DNA of 64,000 nucleotides, from the NCBI GenBank assembly GCA_964023205.1, contig OZ026835.1, positions 41,451,083 to 41,515,082 on the forward strand. The letters run 5' to 3'. This DNA comes from Lutraria lutraria. Taxonomy: Eukaryota > Mollusca > Bivalvia > Venerida > Mactridae. Below the pieces are notes generated by a model that saw only the letters and a program-made list of their open reading frames with translations, was not told the DNA's origin and searched no databases. Positions 1 through 50,400 of this stretch are shown in pieces; within the stretch, counting starts at the first letter, position 1, and every line of letters starts with the position of its first letter. A program made the translations under genes and the position numbers.

Positions 1-88
1 TTGATCATTATAAAAAAGATTCCTATATCACTCCGCGTTTTTGTTTGGTCATACTAAAAGTCACTTTACATTGTATTTGTATGTATAG

Positions 89-37600
<37,512 letters not shown>

Positions 37601-38640
37601 TAATTGTATTTTATTTATCCACTGTTGCTATTTTTTTACAATATTTTGTTATAGAAGCCATCATGGTCTTTTTTCTTTATCATCAATCCAATTTTGTCTT
37701 ATTGTATTGTAAATATTTGTATATATTATTCTTACTTAATTGTAAATAGTTTTGTTTCAATTATGTATAGTTTTATTTCAATCATATAGTGTTTTTTTTT
37801 TCAATTGTATAATGTAGTTTTGTTACAATTGTATATATATTTTTTTATATTACATTTTTCAATTGAAAATAGCCATGTAAAAATTGCAATTTTTTATGGT
37901 AATAGTTTATAGATATTTTTTTACCATTGTTGTTAGTACATTGATACTAGTATACAAAACACTACTATATTGTATCATAAAATATCTTTGGTTCACCTAG
38001 TCATGCTTTTGATTTTTGTACACAGTTACTTAGACTTTGTAATATCAATCCAACATGGCCGCCTTGGTTGTGATTTTTTGTCATTTTTAGTTATATTGTG
38101 ATGTCATTTGCATTTTTCATCAAACACATTTTTATTTGTATTGATAGTTGTACATGTATTAGTATAAATTCACTGTACAGTCATACCTGTGTAAGCAGAC
38201 ACCTTAATATTATTGTTTTATGTATTTCCTTGTTATTGTTCCTGTGATTTTTCTGTCTTCTGTTTAAGATTGTATAAAATTCTATTTTTACTTTACTGGG
38301 TATTTGAAACCATTATTTTTTACTCTATAAGCATGTCCTTTGTTAAATTTGTCATCTATACAAACCTGCTTAATCAATTTATAAAAATCTCAATAAATAA
38401 TACAAATTGTTTTAAAACCATGAAATCTTTGATTTTGTCAATATTTGTAAGACTACCCCAAGAATAACTGCAACATAAGTCTGCAGTTTCAAGATATTTA
38501 ATTTCATAAATTTCATTGGTTAGTTTATCCTCAAAATACTGAATTAAAATGATCATAAATTAACACATGTTTACTAATAACATTATATGAAACTTCAGTA
38601 TGTATAGCATATTTTTTACCAGTGTTAATTTTCATAACAA
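37601..38640 (+). other. POLQ 3' UTR and downstream sequence
   Basis: A very T-rich tract follows the stop codon. A candidate poly(A) signal AATAAA is at 38392-38397, about 790 bp after the stop; the true end cannot be fixed from sequence alone. CAACATGGCCGCC near 38051 is the only GC-rich spot. Confidence 0.6.
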
Positions 38641-38648
38641 GTGTTTAT

Positions 38649-41148
38649 TATACCCCAGATATGAAATATATGGGGGCTATATTGCATTCACGCTTGTCGG
38701 TCGGTCGGTCGGTCCGTGCGTCTGTAGACACAATTTGTCCGGAGAATTTCTCAGCAACTACATACAGGATTTCAATGAAACTTCACAGAAGTGATCAGTA
38801 GTAAGCCTAGTTGTGCATGCTTAAAGCATTTTTCGTTCGGATTAATTATCACTGAGTTATAGCCCTTTGTTGTTTTTATACAGTATATACAATAGGCAAA
38901 TTTTGTCCGGACCATTTCTCAGCAACTACTCACAGGATTTCAATGAAACTTCACAGAAGTAATAAGAAATTAGCCTAGTTGTGCATGCTTAAATCATTTT
39001 TCATTTGGATTGATTTTCACTGAGTTATGGCCCTTTGTTGTCTTTTATACATTGTATATACAATACCTCAGTAACTACTCATAGGAATTCAATGAAACTT
39101 CACAGAACTTATAACAAGAGGGCCATGATGGCCCTATAAATGCTCACCAGGAGAAAAGGTCATTTGGAGATTAACATTGTTGAAGTTTTCTATACAAGTC
39201 TAAGTAAGATCAAGTGACCGATCTGGGCCGTTTTTTATCCCATGGCCCTTATATGAACAGATTTAAAAGAGGTCCATTAGACAAAGCTACATACCAAATA
39301 TCTTAGCTCTAGGCCTTGTGGTTTCGGAGAAGATTTTTAAAAATTTTCCTATATAAAATAGAATAAACCCCAGGGCAGGGCTAATTTTGACCCCGGGGCC
39401 ATAATTTGAACAAACTTGGTAGAGGTCCACTAGACAATGCCACATACAAAATATCTAAGCTTTAGGCCTTGCGGTTTCGGAGAAGAAGATTTTTTAAATT
39501 TTCCTATATAAGTCTATATAAATCAAGTGACCCCCGGGGCGGGGCCAATTTTGACCCTAGGGCAATAATTTGAACAAACTTTGTAGAGGTCCACTAGACA
39601 ATGCTACATACCAAATATCTTAGCTCTAGGCCTTGTGGTTTCAGAGAAGAAGATTTTTTTAATTTTCCTATATAAAATAGAATAAACCCCAGGGCAGAGC
39701 CAATTTTGACCCTAGGGCAATAATTTGAACAAACTTTGTAGAGGTCCACTAGATAATGCTACATACCAAATATCTTAGCTCTAGGCCTTGTGGTTTCGGA
39801 GAAGAAGATTTTTTAAATTTTCCTATATAAGTCTATATAAATCAAGTGACCCCCGGGGCGGGGCCAATTTTGACCCTAGGGCAATAATTTGAACAAACTT
39901 GGTAGAGGTCCACTAGACAATGCTACATACCAAATATCTTAGCTCTAGGCCTTGTGGTTTCGGAGAAGAAGATTTTTTTAATTTTCCTATATAAGTCTAT
40001 ATAAATCAAGTGACCCCCGGGGCGGGGCCAATTTTGACCCTAGGGCAATAATTTGAACAAACTTGGTAGAGGTCCACTAGACAATGCTACATACCGAATA
40101 TCTTAGCTCTAGGCCTTGTGGTTTCGGAGAAGAAGATTTTTTAAATTTTCCTATATAAAAAAGAAATAAACCCCAGGGCAGAGCCAATTTTGACCCTAGG
40201 GCAATAATTTGAACAAACTTGGTAGAGGTCCACTAGATAATGCTACATACCAAATATCTTAGCTCTAGGCCTTGTGGTTTCGGAGAAGATTTTTTAAATT
40301 TTCCTATATAAGTCTATATAAATCAAGTGACCCCCGGGGCGGGGCCAATTTTGACCCTAGGGCAATAATTTGAACAAACTTGGTAGAGGTCCACTAGACT
40401 ATGCTACACACCAAATATCAAAGCTCTAGGCATTGTAGTTTTTGACAAGAAGATTTTTTAAATTTCCTATATAAGTCTATGTAAAATCAAGTTACCCCCG
40501 GGGCGGAGCCAATTTTGACCCCAGGGTAATAATTTGAACAAACTTTGTAGAGTTCCATTAGACAATGCTACATACCAAATATCTAAGCTCTAGGCCCTGT
40601 GGATTCAGACAAGAAGGTTTTTTCAGTTTTCTCTATTTGTTGCCATAGCATCCAGAATTTTTAATGAAATTTAATTTTTTGAACAACTTTGAAAGGGGAC
40701 CACCCAAGGATCATTGGTTGCAATCGGCATACCAGTGTAGGAGGAGATGTTGTTTTAAGTAAACATGGACGCCACGAAATCGTAACGACGCACGATGGAC
40801 GCAGGGCGATCACAAAAGCTCACCCTGAGCACATTCGTGCTCTGGTGAGCTAAAAAGTAAGCCAAGTTATGCATGCAATAACCAGGTTTTGTTTGGATTA
40901 ATTTTCACTGAGTTATGGCCCTTTGTTTTATACAATAAGTAAATTTTGTCCGTACCATTTCTCAGCAACTACATGCAGGAATTCAGTGAAACTTCTTAGA
41001 AGTGATAAGTAGTTTGACAAGTTGTGCATGTCCACAATAGGTTTTGTCCAAGTAAATTTTAATGAGTTATGGCCCTTTGTTATTTTTTATATAATGAATA
41101 TTTAGAAACTGGTCAGTATATTTCTAAGCAACAATTTGCAGGTATTAA
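38649..41148 (+). repeat. TATACCCCAGATATGAAA repeat family, copy 1, split by element B1
   Basis: It starts TATACCCCAGATATGAAATA with GGTCGGTCGGTCGGTC and continues as tandem ~160-190-bp units carrying TTTCTCAGCAACTA, ATTTCAATGAAACTTCACAG and GAGTTATGGCCCTTTG. Element B1 (39113-40854) interrupts one unit. The unit resumes at 40855 with AAGTAAGCCAAGTT, so B1 is the younger insertion. Confidence 0.75.
39113..40854 (+). mobile_element. Helitron-like element B1 with ~161-bp tandem core
   Basis: It starts AACAAGAGGGCCATGATGGC (palindromic GGGCCAT/ATGGCCC). About eight core units are marked by GTAGAGGTCCACTAGA. It ends with the hairpin GAGCAC/ATTC/GTGCTC followed by TGGTGAGCTAA. The interrupted host repeat defines both ends and shows no obvious target duplication, as for Helitrons. 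Confidence 0.75.
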
Positions 41149-42190
41149 AACAAGAGGGCCAAGATGGCCCTATATCGCTCACATGACAATCACTGTTCAC
41201 TCATTAAAACATTGTTTTGAACTGGTGACCTAGTTTTTGACCCCAGATGACCAATGTTAGAACTTGTCCTACATATAAATAAGACAAACATTCTGACAAA
41301 ATTTGGTGAAGATCCAATCAAAGCCATGAAAACTACAGCATAGACCAGGTTTTCCTAAGATTTGACCTCGTGACCTAGTTTTGACCCCAGACGACCTATG
41401 TTCGAATTTGTCTTACATATCATTAAGACAAACATTCTGACTAGGTTTGGTGAAGATACGATCAAAATTTGACATCTACAGTGTTAATAAGGTTTTCCTA
41501 AGATTTGACCTTGTGACCTGGTTTTTGACCCTAGGTGACCCATATTTGAACTTGTTTTTAATATCATTAAGACAAACAATCTGACAAGGTTTGGCTAAGA
41601 TCATGACATTTAGAGCTTTTACAAGATTTTTACCTAAGATTTGACCTGGTGACCTAGTTATTGATCCCAGATGACCCATATTTATACTTGACCGTTATAT
41701 CATTAAAACAAACGATTTGTCAAAGTTTGGTGAAGATCCAATAATAACTGTGAAATCTACAGTGTTAACATGGTTTTTCATAAGATTTGACCTAGCGACC
41801 TAGTTTTTGACCCAAGATGACCCATGTTCAAACTCGTCCAAGACATTATGAAGACAAACATTCTGACAAGGTTTCATGATCATCCAATCAAAACAGTGAC
41901 TTCTAGAGTGTTCACAAGGTTTTCCAGCAATTTGCCCTAGTGACCTAATTTTACTACAGAAATTACCCATTATCAAACTTGACCTACATATTATTAAAAT
42001 AAACATTCTGACAAAGTTTCATGAAGATAAATTCAAAACAGTGATTTCTAAAGTGTTCACAAGGTTTTCCCTTATTTGGCCCTGGTGACCTAGTTTTTGA
42101 CCCCAAATGGCCCAATATCGAACTCGTCCGAGATTTTGTTGATATTAACGTTCTGACCCAGTTTTGCTAAAATTGTGACATGTGAGCTAA
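41149..42190 (+). mobile_element. Helitron-like element with a different ~120-bp tandem core
   Basis: It has the same termini as B1 (AACAAGAGGGCCAAGATGGC at the start, GTGAGCTAAAAA at the end) but an unrelated core: about eight units with GACCTAGTTTTTGACC and AAGACAAACATTCTGACAA. It begins next to the host repeat that also contains B1. Confidence 0.7.
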
Positions 42191-44521
42191 AAATGAAAAT
42201 GCATTATATTTTTCCTATGTAACAATAACTGTCAAGGCCGCATCTGGGGGTATTCATCACCTTTAGTGATAATTCTAGTTTCATTAGCATCAATTTTGTA
42301 CAGTTAGGTAGGTAAATGCTGACAGTAATGTGCCATACAGTCATGAAAATATACTAGACACAGTTTACAAGTTTGTCAACTCTTAAGATAATTAGTTTAT
42401 TGCGAGTACTGTAGTAATGGTCCTATATTTGACCTTGCCCTCAGCGACTGTCCTTCAGTCCATCGTTTCTAGTAAATGGTTTATTAATAAATCCTTCTTA
42501 CACAAGCTCTGCTAGAATATCCCTATGATTCATTACCTATTAATCTGGTAATGAACATGACCTTATGAAATACTCTGTGGTAGTTATAGCACTCAGAATT
42601 ACTTAACATTTGACCTTTCAAAATATTCACATTTGACCTTTCAAAATATCTACATTCGACCTTTCAAAATATCCCTGTATAACATATTGTCATAAGGCAG
42701 CCAATAGGTATAACAGTGCATGTAGGTATATTGGAAGAGATTCCCTGCATTGAAAGAAATATTCAAATATAATGATAACAACATACTATTTCTCTATTTT
42801 TTATTCACCACAATAATCTGGGATCTCTATGTAGTGAGAAAGAATTGTATAGTATATTATACTTAAAGGCATGAACAATGAATGATTCAAAATTCTTAAA
42901 TAAAAACTTTTATACATAAATATCATCATCAACAAATTGTATGTACACAGTGAAATCTTGTATTATACAGTGATAAATCTACAAATGTTACAATAATAAA
43001 CAACATACAGTAATGTCTAGATGGACTATTGTTAAAATGATTTGGGCTAATTGGTTTATAACTGATGAATTACGATAATTCTAACTATGACACCATTGGA
43101 TATTAACTATACGTATGTGAGTACAAAAACATTGATTTAAAAAAAAAAAAATTTTGATGATTTAATTGTTCAGAAGTTAAACAACTTGAGTCACAAGACT
43201 CCAAAAAAGTGTGAAAACTACAAATGACTGAAGTAGAACCACTGTATTACCTAAGTGTACAGCATGGGGAATAAATTTACTAAATTTTGCCCAACTCAAT
43301 AATCTAAATCTCTATGGCAAGACCAGCTAAAACAATTCAATTGCATTGCATAAAAAGTTGAAAAAAAGACAACTTTTGACAAAGAAAGCACATTTATATC
43401 AGGCATAATATCCTCAACATGCCCAAAAAACATTCATATACAGATACCTGACAAAAAATGCAAACTTGTTAGTAAGACTGAATGTGTAAAAAAATGAGGA
43501 AGTAAATAAGGGAGAAAATTGAACAACTTTTTTTTGGGCGGGGGGTTCCATGCTTGACATCTTGCCATATTGCCCAATACAGTGTTGAACTACTCTGACA
43601 AGACATCAGTTGAGTTTTTTTTTTTATCAAAAGTCAAACAAACATTTCCTTGCTTTTAACACCTGAAATTGAATCATGTTGTTGAAATGTTAGAACTTCT
43701 AGGATGAAAACTCATTGAGCACCTGTTAAAAACACAACACCGTGTCTTAACTAATGTCTTTTTATTTAAAGGATTGATGACTAACACCGTAATGTAACAT
43801 TCATGCAAATAGATTTATGGGGAATACAACGAAAAAAACTACTTGTTTTCCATGATAAATTGGACAACTGCTTAGTAATAGCAATAATGCAGGTAAATGA
43901 TTACATAACATCATAAAAACTTCATCATACAATTAATTAAACAAAATTACTTCCTCTGTAGACACAGCATGTAAGAGTATTTACGGAACAATTAGATGAT
44001 TTTAATATATTCAGCCAAAATGTTTTGTTTTTTTACATTTAAAAAAAACTTTTACCAGTGATGATAGAAGGAAGTCCTGAAGTTCATTCAAAATTTTAAT
44101 CATTAATATTAATCTTTCATTCATATTTTTTTTTATCTGAAGTTGGAGCATCGTTTTATCATGGTAAACAAGAAAACGTACATGTCAGTTCTCAGAATTG
44201 TAATAAAATAGAACCACAATGTTAAGGCTTAGACATACTTGGCACCAGAATCTTTTTTTCTTCCAAAATGAAAAAAAAATTGGTTTCATCTGATAATTGA
44301 AAATTTGTTCATGTAACAAAAGTTCTATTTTCAACACTTTGAAAACTGACACATATCAGCTAGACCTACATAAATCTATATATGGCTTTCTATTAAGCTA
44401 AAGAGCAAAATAACATTGAAAGCCGAGGTTTGCATAAATCTACAGCACATTTGTTAAGTCATAAAATTAATACAATAATAAATAAATAATAAGTTTCTTT
44501 TTTTCATCATAGAAGCAAATA

Positions 44522-44629
44522 TACAGTCAAACCTGTGAACAAATGCCATCCTTGAGAAAGACAGAATATGGCCTTTATTGACAGTTGGTCTTTATTTAGA
44601 AGTGGCCACTAACACAGTATTGACTGTAA
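44522..44629. mobile_element. TACAGTCAAACCTGTGAAC MITE, copy 1
   Basis: It starts TACAGTCAAACCTGTGAAC and ends ACACAGTATTGACTGTA, an imperfect inverted pair. The interior has GGCCTTTATTGACAGTTGG. Four more copies lie within the NAV gene. Confidence 0.6.
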
Positions 44630-45545
44630 TTAGTAAACATTAGTACATTGTAAACTTAGAAACCATTCCTTCTAAGGATCTCCTTCAGAAATGTTTGAAG
44701 TACATGTATAAGTCTATCAACTATGGACAAGAATTTACACAGCCTGGAGATTTTATCACATGGTCAAATACACTCAAAGAAACAAGCACATTATTGTGAA
44801 AATGTAGATTTCGGGTCCCTATTTTCCCACTAAGAAAAATAAAATCATAAATGTACAGTATAGCTTATCAGAAAATTTTGCACAAGCATTAACTAATTAA
44901 AAAAATCCAGATTGCAAATCATCTTAATTTTCAGACATGACTAAAACCTGAAACAGATAATATTATGCTTATTAGTAACAAATACACATGCACTTTTCCC
45001 AGGTACACAAAGTATGTTCTTTCTTAATAAAAATGGACGTACAACTTAAAAATTAATTACATTTGAATAACCAAATGTACCATAGTATTAGAAAGAATAG
45101 CTTGATCACTGAATAACACTAATTATTTTTTATACAGAGTATAAACTTAGTTTATTAACCAACACCATATCAAGACCATAAAATTTTCTACAATGATGCA
45201 TATGAAGAACCAAATGTAAGAAAAATAATTCCGCCAGAATAAAATGTAGAAATTATGTTCCTTAGATTAAAATAAAGATACAATTTAGTAGAATAGCCAT
45301 CTTGAGAACAGAGTCATTTTGCATCCTGTCAGCCAACAGCGACAGGTCAAAGGTTAATACTAGATGATTTTTTATGAATATAAAATGATGCACAAGTAGC
45401 ACAGAATGGTCATCAATGAAAAAAGTCTCCTGATATTTTTTCTACATAATTATGAAAACAGAACATGACATAATTGGTCCTATCTGAAATGTATCAATGT
45501 ATCAGTGATTTAGTCATGAAGATGATAGTGACAGCTATTTATTTC

Positions 45546-45707
45546 CAATTCTTACAAATCTACGCATTTTGATTGGTCAATGGAGGGAGTGTACACTTCG
45601 ATAAACTCCTTTTCAATCGGAAACCTTTTGTTTCTGTGCATCGTCGACGGACTACTTTTACCAGTTAAAGAGTTCTAGCAGTTCATGTCCGACATTTGTA
45701 AGAATTG
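45546..45707. repeat. Inverted repeat with perfect 14-bp ends
   Basis: CAATTCTTACAAAT at 45546-45559 is the exact complement of 45694-45707. Inside, GAGGGAGTGTACACTTCGAT (45583-45602) nearly matches the arm of the adjacent foldback at 45739. Confidence 0.65.
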
Positions 45708-45738
45708 AATAATACAACTGAATTTAATTGGAAATAAA

Positions 45739-45881
45739 AGGATTAAACTTCCATTTCTGGTCGTTTATCGAAGTGTAAACTCCCTCAGACCTCATAACAC
45801 ACATTTCGCTTTATTCAATGTGTTATGAGGTCTGAGGGAGTTTACACATCGATAAACGACCAGAAATGAAAGTTTAATCCT
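45739..45881. repeat. Near-perfect 63-bp-arm hairpin
   Basis: The arms 45739-45801 and 45819-45881 pair at 61 of 63 positions around a 17-nt loop. Markers are CTGGTCGTTTATCGA and CTCCCTCAGACCTCATAACA. It is either a young foldback element or a long RNA hairpin within the NAV 3' region. Confidence 0.9.
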
Positions 45882-47174
45882 ATAATATTGCAATATACAT
45901 TGTATATTTATGTGGACTATAAATAACTGAAGAATATAACATAGCAACTTCATAATTACCACTTTGATAACATATGAACAGGGTTGTAATGAGAATATTG
46001 AAATGCATCAAAGTTTTATGATAGAAAAAATGAATTTTAAAATGATTCATATTTTTTAAACCAATCAGATTGAAGCATTCATATCAATCAATCCAATCAG
46101 ATTGATGCATCTACATACATTCAACCAATCAGGTTGAAGTATTAATGAATCAGATGAATGGTTTTATAGCATTTCTTTACTTAGTACATCAACAACTTAA
46201 CTTATTATAAGAGATCAGACAGAGGTTTCTATAACTATAACAGACATGATAATAAACAATAAAAGACAGCCTTACTCAATATTGCACCATTTGTTAATAC
46301 TTAAAAAGTATGAGTTTGAATAAATTCAATCAATGAATTAATATACATGATTTGCAGTAAATGATATTACATGGACTTCCATCTACCAATCATATATATT
46401 GCATAACATCATCAACATATATTAAAATGAATAAGAAACCTAAGAATATGTGAACATTAACAACAAAACAAAACAAAATTGTTTGTTTTTGGTTACCCAA
46501 TCTACCCTAAATTTTCCCCTCAACCCTAGACTATTATTAGGCCCAAAGGAATGGCACATCCATTTTCTGGCTTATTTTGCCTTTCAACACATTTTCAAGA
46601 GAAAAAATACTTAATTATTTAGGCCTAAATCAAGAACCATAAAAATCCCAAATTCCAGGATTTCGATCCCATTACAAAAGATCAACCACTAACAGATAAC
46701 TAAGCATATTTTTATATTATCCAATCAAAAGTTAACTTGAGGCACCTCTGACCTCTCAGTTAGCATTATATTTTGTTCATAAAATAACTACTGTGACTTA
46801 TTCATTTTAATTTATGCATACAACCTCACATTGTGACATTTGTTAGCCTCGGAAAATGACACATGACTGTAAAATAACTCACATTATTATATACCGTAAC
46901 AAAGTACATAGCTAACTAGTTTGAGTGAAATCTATACTAAATATGTCATAAAAACACATCTCATGAGAGTGTCATCATACAAAACAGATCACAACATGCA
47001 TATTACAAAGCAAATCAAATTTTATCACACAAGTATTCAGTTTGCAACACTGCAATTTATGGCATCAAGTCAGTGCATTGGCAACCTTGCATCACTAGAT
47101 GTTCTTTTCACTCATTTTGCACTAATTTTTTTTCACTTAGGTGTCAGAACAATTCTGCACTGTTTCCATGGTAA

Positions 47175-47411
47175 TTAGACATCACTGACCATGGAATCAC
47201 CTTCAGAGTCCTGTACAGTTATCTCCTCCTTGTGTTTGGTCTGAATCTTAGGGCTATTATTTTCCGACGAAGATACCCCGACAGAATCATATCCGACATC
47301 TTCCTGACGGATTTTAAGTAAGACTTGTTCGCCTTCTTTGCTGGCACCCCACGGGAACATTTCTAGTACCCAGTCAGTCGGATCTTCCCATTGTGCACGT
47401 TTTCCATAAAC
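47175..47411 (-). CDS. NAV: NAV last exon, C-terminus and stop
   Basis: It reads VYGKRAQWEDPTDWVLEMFP and then an acidic tail with RQEDVGYDSVG, matching human LYGRRAPWEDPAKWVMDTYP and RPEDVGFDGYS. The stop TAA is at 47177-47175. The tail after the AAA+ domain is shorter than the human one and lacks its final Ser/Asn-rich stretch. Confidence 0.95.
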   Translation of the reverse strand, partial: VYGKRAQWEDPTDWVLEMFPWGASKEGEQVLLKIRQEDVGYDSVGVSSSENNSPKIQTKHKEEITVQDSEGDSMVSDV

Positions 47412-50400
47412 CTGATGTAACAAAAGATTAATTATGTACATGAGTGTCGTGAAAACAGTGTGAACTTAACAATATACTGCACAGGCAAACCTGTGAAAAG
47501 TCAAATGTGACCTGTATTTCAAGGGTGGATTATATTTGGAGGTCAGTTTGTTCTAAATAATTTCAAACAGTTTTTTAAATACTTGCCTTTATTCACAAGG
47601 TGGCCTTTATTCACAAGGTGGCCTGTGCACACAAGGTGGCCTTTATTCACAAGGTGGCCTGTGCACACAAGGTGGCCTTTATTCACAAGGTGGCCTTTAT
47701 TCAGAAGTGGCCGCTAACACAAGTTGGACTGTACATCAATTTTAACACAAAATTGATTCAATGCATTTTACATATAAGTAATATTAGGTGAAAGTTTTGA
47801 ATAAGTCCAGAATCTAAACATTAAATTAGTATTCACAGAAATGAATTGTCAGTCTTACTTTCTATATATCAATTTAACGATGTCCATAAATTCCAGTGCC
47901 TCAAGACCTTGACATCGAGACATTAATACTGACATTACAATCCCTTCACACCCCTGACATTGTGATACATTTCAAACATTGATATAACAATACATACCTG
48001 TAGACCTTCTCTAACAGCTTCCAGCATGTACGGTACAATAGAATAATTCCAGAGATCTGTAAACCAAATCTTACAACCAGCAATATCCATTGGAGCAGAT
48101 AAAAACAAGCGTGGCCCTGAAAATTCACAAAAATCAATATACAGTAATATTATTATACCAGATTTGTAAAGTGCTCTTTACATAGACACAATTACAGTAT
48201 AACCTCACTAACAGACCACTTCAATATTAAGAATACAGTCAAACCTGTGAACAAAGGCAACCTGTGGGAAAGATAAATTGTGACCTTTATTGACAGGTGG
48301 CCTTTATTTGAAGGGTCATTTTATTCTACATCATCAATTACGGTAATTAAAAGAATGGTCTTTATTCACAGGGTGGCCTTTACATGCAGGTGGCTGTTTA
48401 CATAGATGTAACTGTATATCTTTACAACATACACTTTGAACTGGTTTTCAGAATTTTCTATAAATGTAAAAAGTTACTAACGAGACAGCATCTCTCTATC
48501 TTACATCATTTTTCTTAGTACCAAATGGTAGTATTAATATTAATGTATTCTTGTAAAAATTGGTCAGTCAACTCATGAGGCATGATATTCCTGAATATAG
48601 TACAACCTCACCAGAGCAGCCCTCTGTATATAGAGCAACAACCTCTCCATAACAACACTGTATAGCACTGATGGTCATAATATCATATAAACAAATATCC
48701 AAAATTCTTTCTCAGGTTACAAAAACCAAACTTAAATTTTATTTGACCTGACAAAATATGGAACTTACCTATGGTCACATCAGAAGAACTGTGTGTCTCC
48801 AAGAATTTGTTGAGATGTAACCAGACTTTAGGGACCCAGTCTATGATCTTATTGAGATCATTATTGCGTAGACTGGTCATCACTTCAGCCTCGACAAGTC
48901 GTCGACGTAAATATCTTCCAAGGAATCCTTTCACTGGCTCCATATGATTAGCACACAATACCCATCTATAGCGGAATTATAGAAATTTAGTGAAACCAGA
49001 TTCTTTAGTTTATATCAATTTTCATTGAATTCAAGAATCAAGTACTCAAAGTTTTGGTTTTTGGTTGGGTTACCAATATTTTAAAAGTGGGCAGGTAGGC
49101 TTTTTTTGTTAATATTACATGCTTGTATTGAAAACAAAAAGCTTGAATAAAGAATGAATACTGTATACGTCTTAATATTGAGCCCGTTTTATTTTGGCGA
49201 TATTGGCGGTCAGCATCGGAACTGCCAAATCTAGACTGCGCCAATATAAAACCACGCCAATAATGAACACCGCCAATTTTTTTGTCAAAGAAAATTATTG
49301 TAACTTTTGTTATCAAAAGGTGTAACTATAACACTTTTTCACGTAACTCTTTGTTTGTTTAGTATGTACATGTATTATTACTTGTTTACTCTCATCAGTT
49401 AAAGTACATGCATTACGTTTATTGCCTTAGGGTAAATATTATTTGAAACAAGGTAAAATCTAATGGATTCAAACAATACAGCTTATTTGTCACACGATCT
49501 AAAACTTATATTGTCGGCACAGACTAAATTAAACCCGATATAATAACAACATGTGTCAATTTAAGATAAATTATCGAAACAAATAATCACTTTTGGCCAT
49601 TGTATTAACCAAGTAATTACCAATACAATACAATTACCAACACTTTGGTTTTCATGTAACTTATTCTTGCTGTTTATACATTTCACTTGATACGATAGTA
49701 TTTAGGAGGATATTTAGTAAAAAAGTCTATTTTTTCCCTTGAAAATGGAGGAAACTTATTTTCTTAAGTGTTTTAATTTTGGCGCTTAAAAAGACAGGAC
49801 ATGGTTTTATTTGGGCGGTTGGATATGAAACCGCCAAATATAGAACCCGCCAATTTATGAACACCTTAAAAACGCCAAATTTTGTACCAGCAGAATTAAA
49901 GACGTATACAGTAGATGTTTAGTTAAAATCACTTTAAATATTTTTGGTCAGGAGATTTTTGAACAGGTCAGTTGTGTAAGTTCAGAAATAAGATTTATAA
50001 AGGAAAGATCATATTTGAGGAAACAAAGGGTTAATAACTTTAAAATGACTCAGAAGTTCAGTAAAAGAGAAAATGATTTAAAATTAATAATTAAAATCTA
50101 TGTTACCTGAAGTTGTGATGGAGTTGTAGATTAGTTGTTGAGCAAGTGGCCTGGTTCATAGTACCAATAATATAGGGGCTGAAAACGTAAAATATATACA
50201 ATATAGCAATATGATATCACAAACTAATAAATAGATCATATAACATGACGAGCAAATTCTACAGGTAAGTCAAGAAATTATCTAGGGAAATCTAAATTTA
50301 ACAGAATATAACTAAGGATAGCTTTTGTACCTCACAAAATAGCTACATGTATTTTCCTGCTATTCTTAATAAAAAAGAGCCCATTGCAATTGCCTGCAAG

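Larger units (their letters stand above)
42191..47174 (-). other. Intergenic region and probable long NAV 3' UTR
   Basis: No coding sequence is seen. From ~42750 to the NAV stop the sequence is AT-rich and poor in dispersed repeats, unlike the introns, which fits an extended NAV 3' UTR read on the minus strand. Many TTTATT words (AATAAA on the minus strand) prevent a choice of poly(A) site. A triple of ACATTTGACCTTTCAAAATA lies at 42606-42676, and a MITE-like copy and two foldbacks are listed separately. Confidence 0.5.

Noticed and set aside
47600..47791. ORF with repeated HKVAFIHKVACA peptides
   Set aside because: It is the translated internal tandem repeat of a MITE copy.
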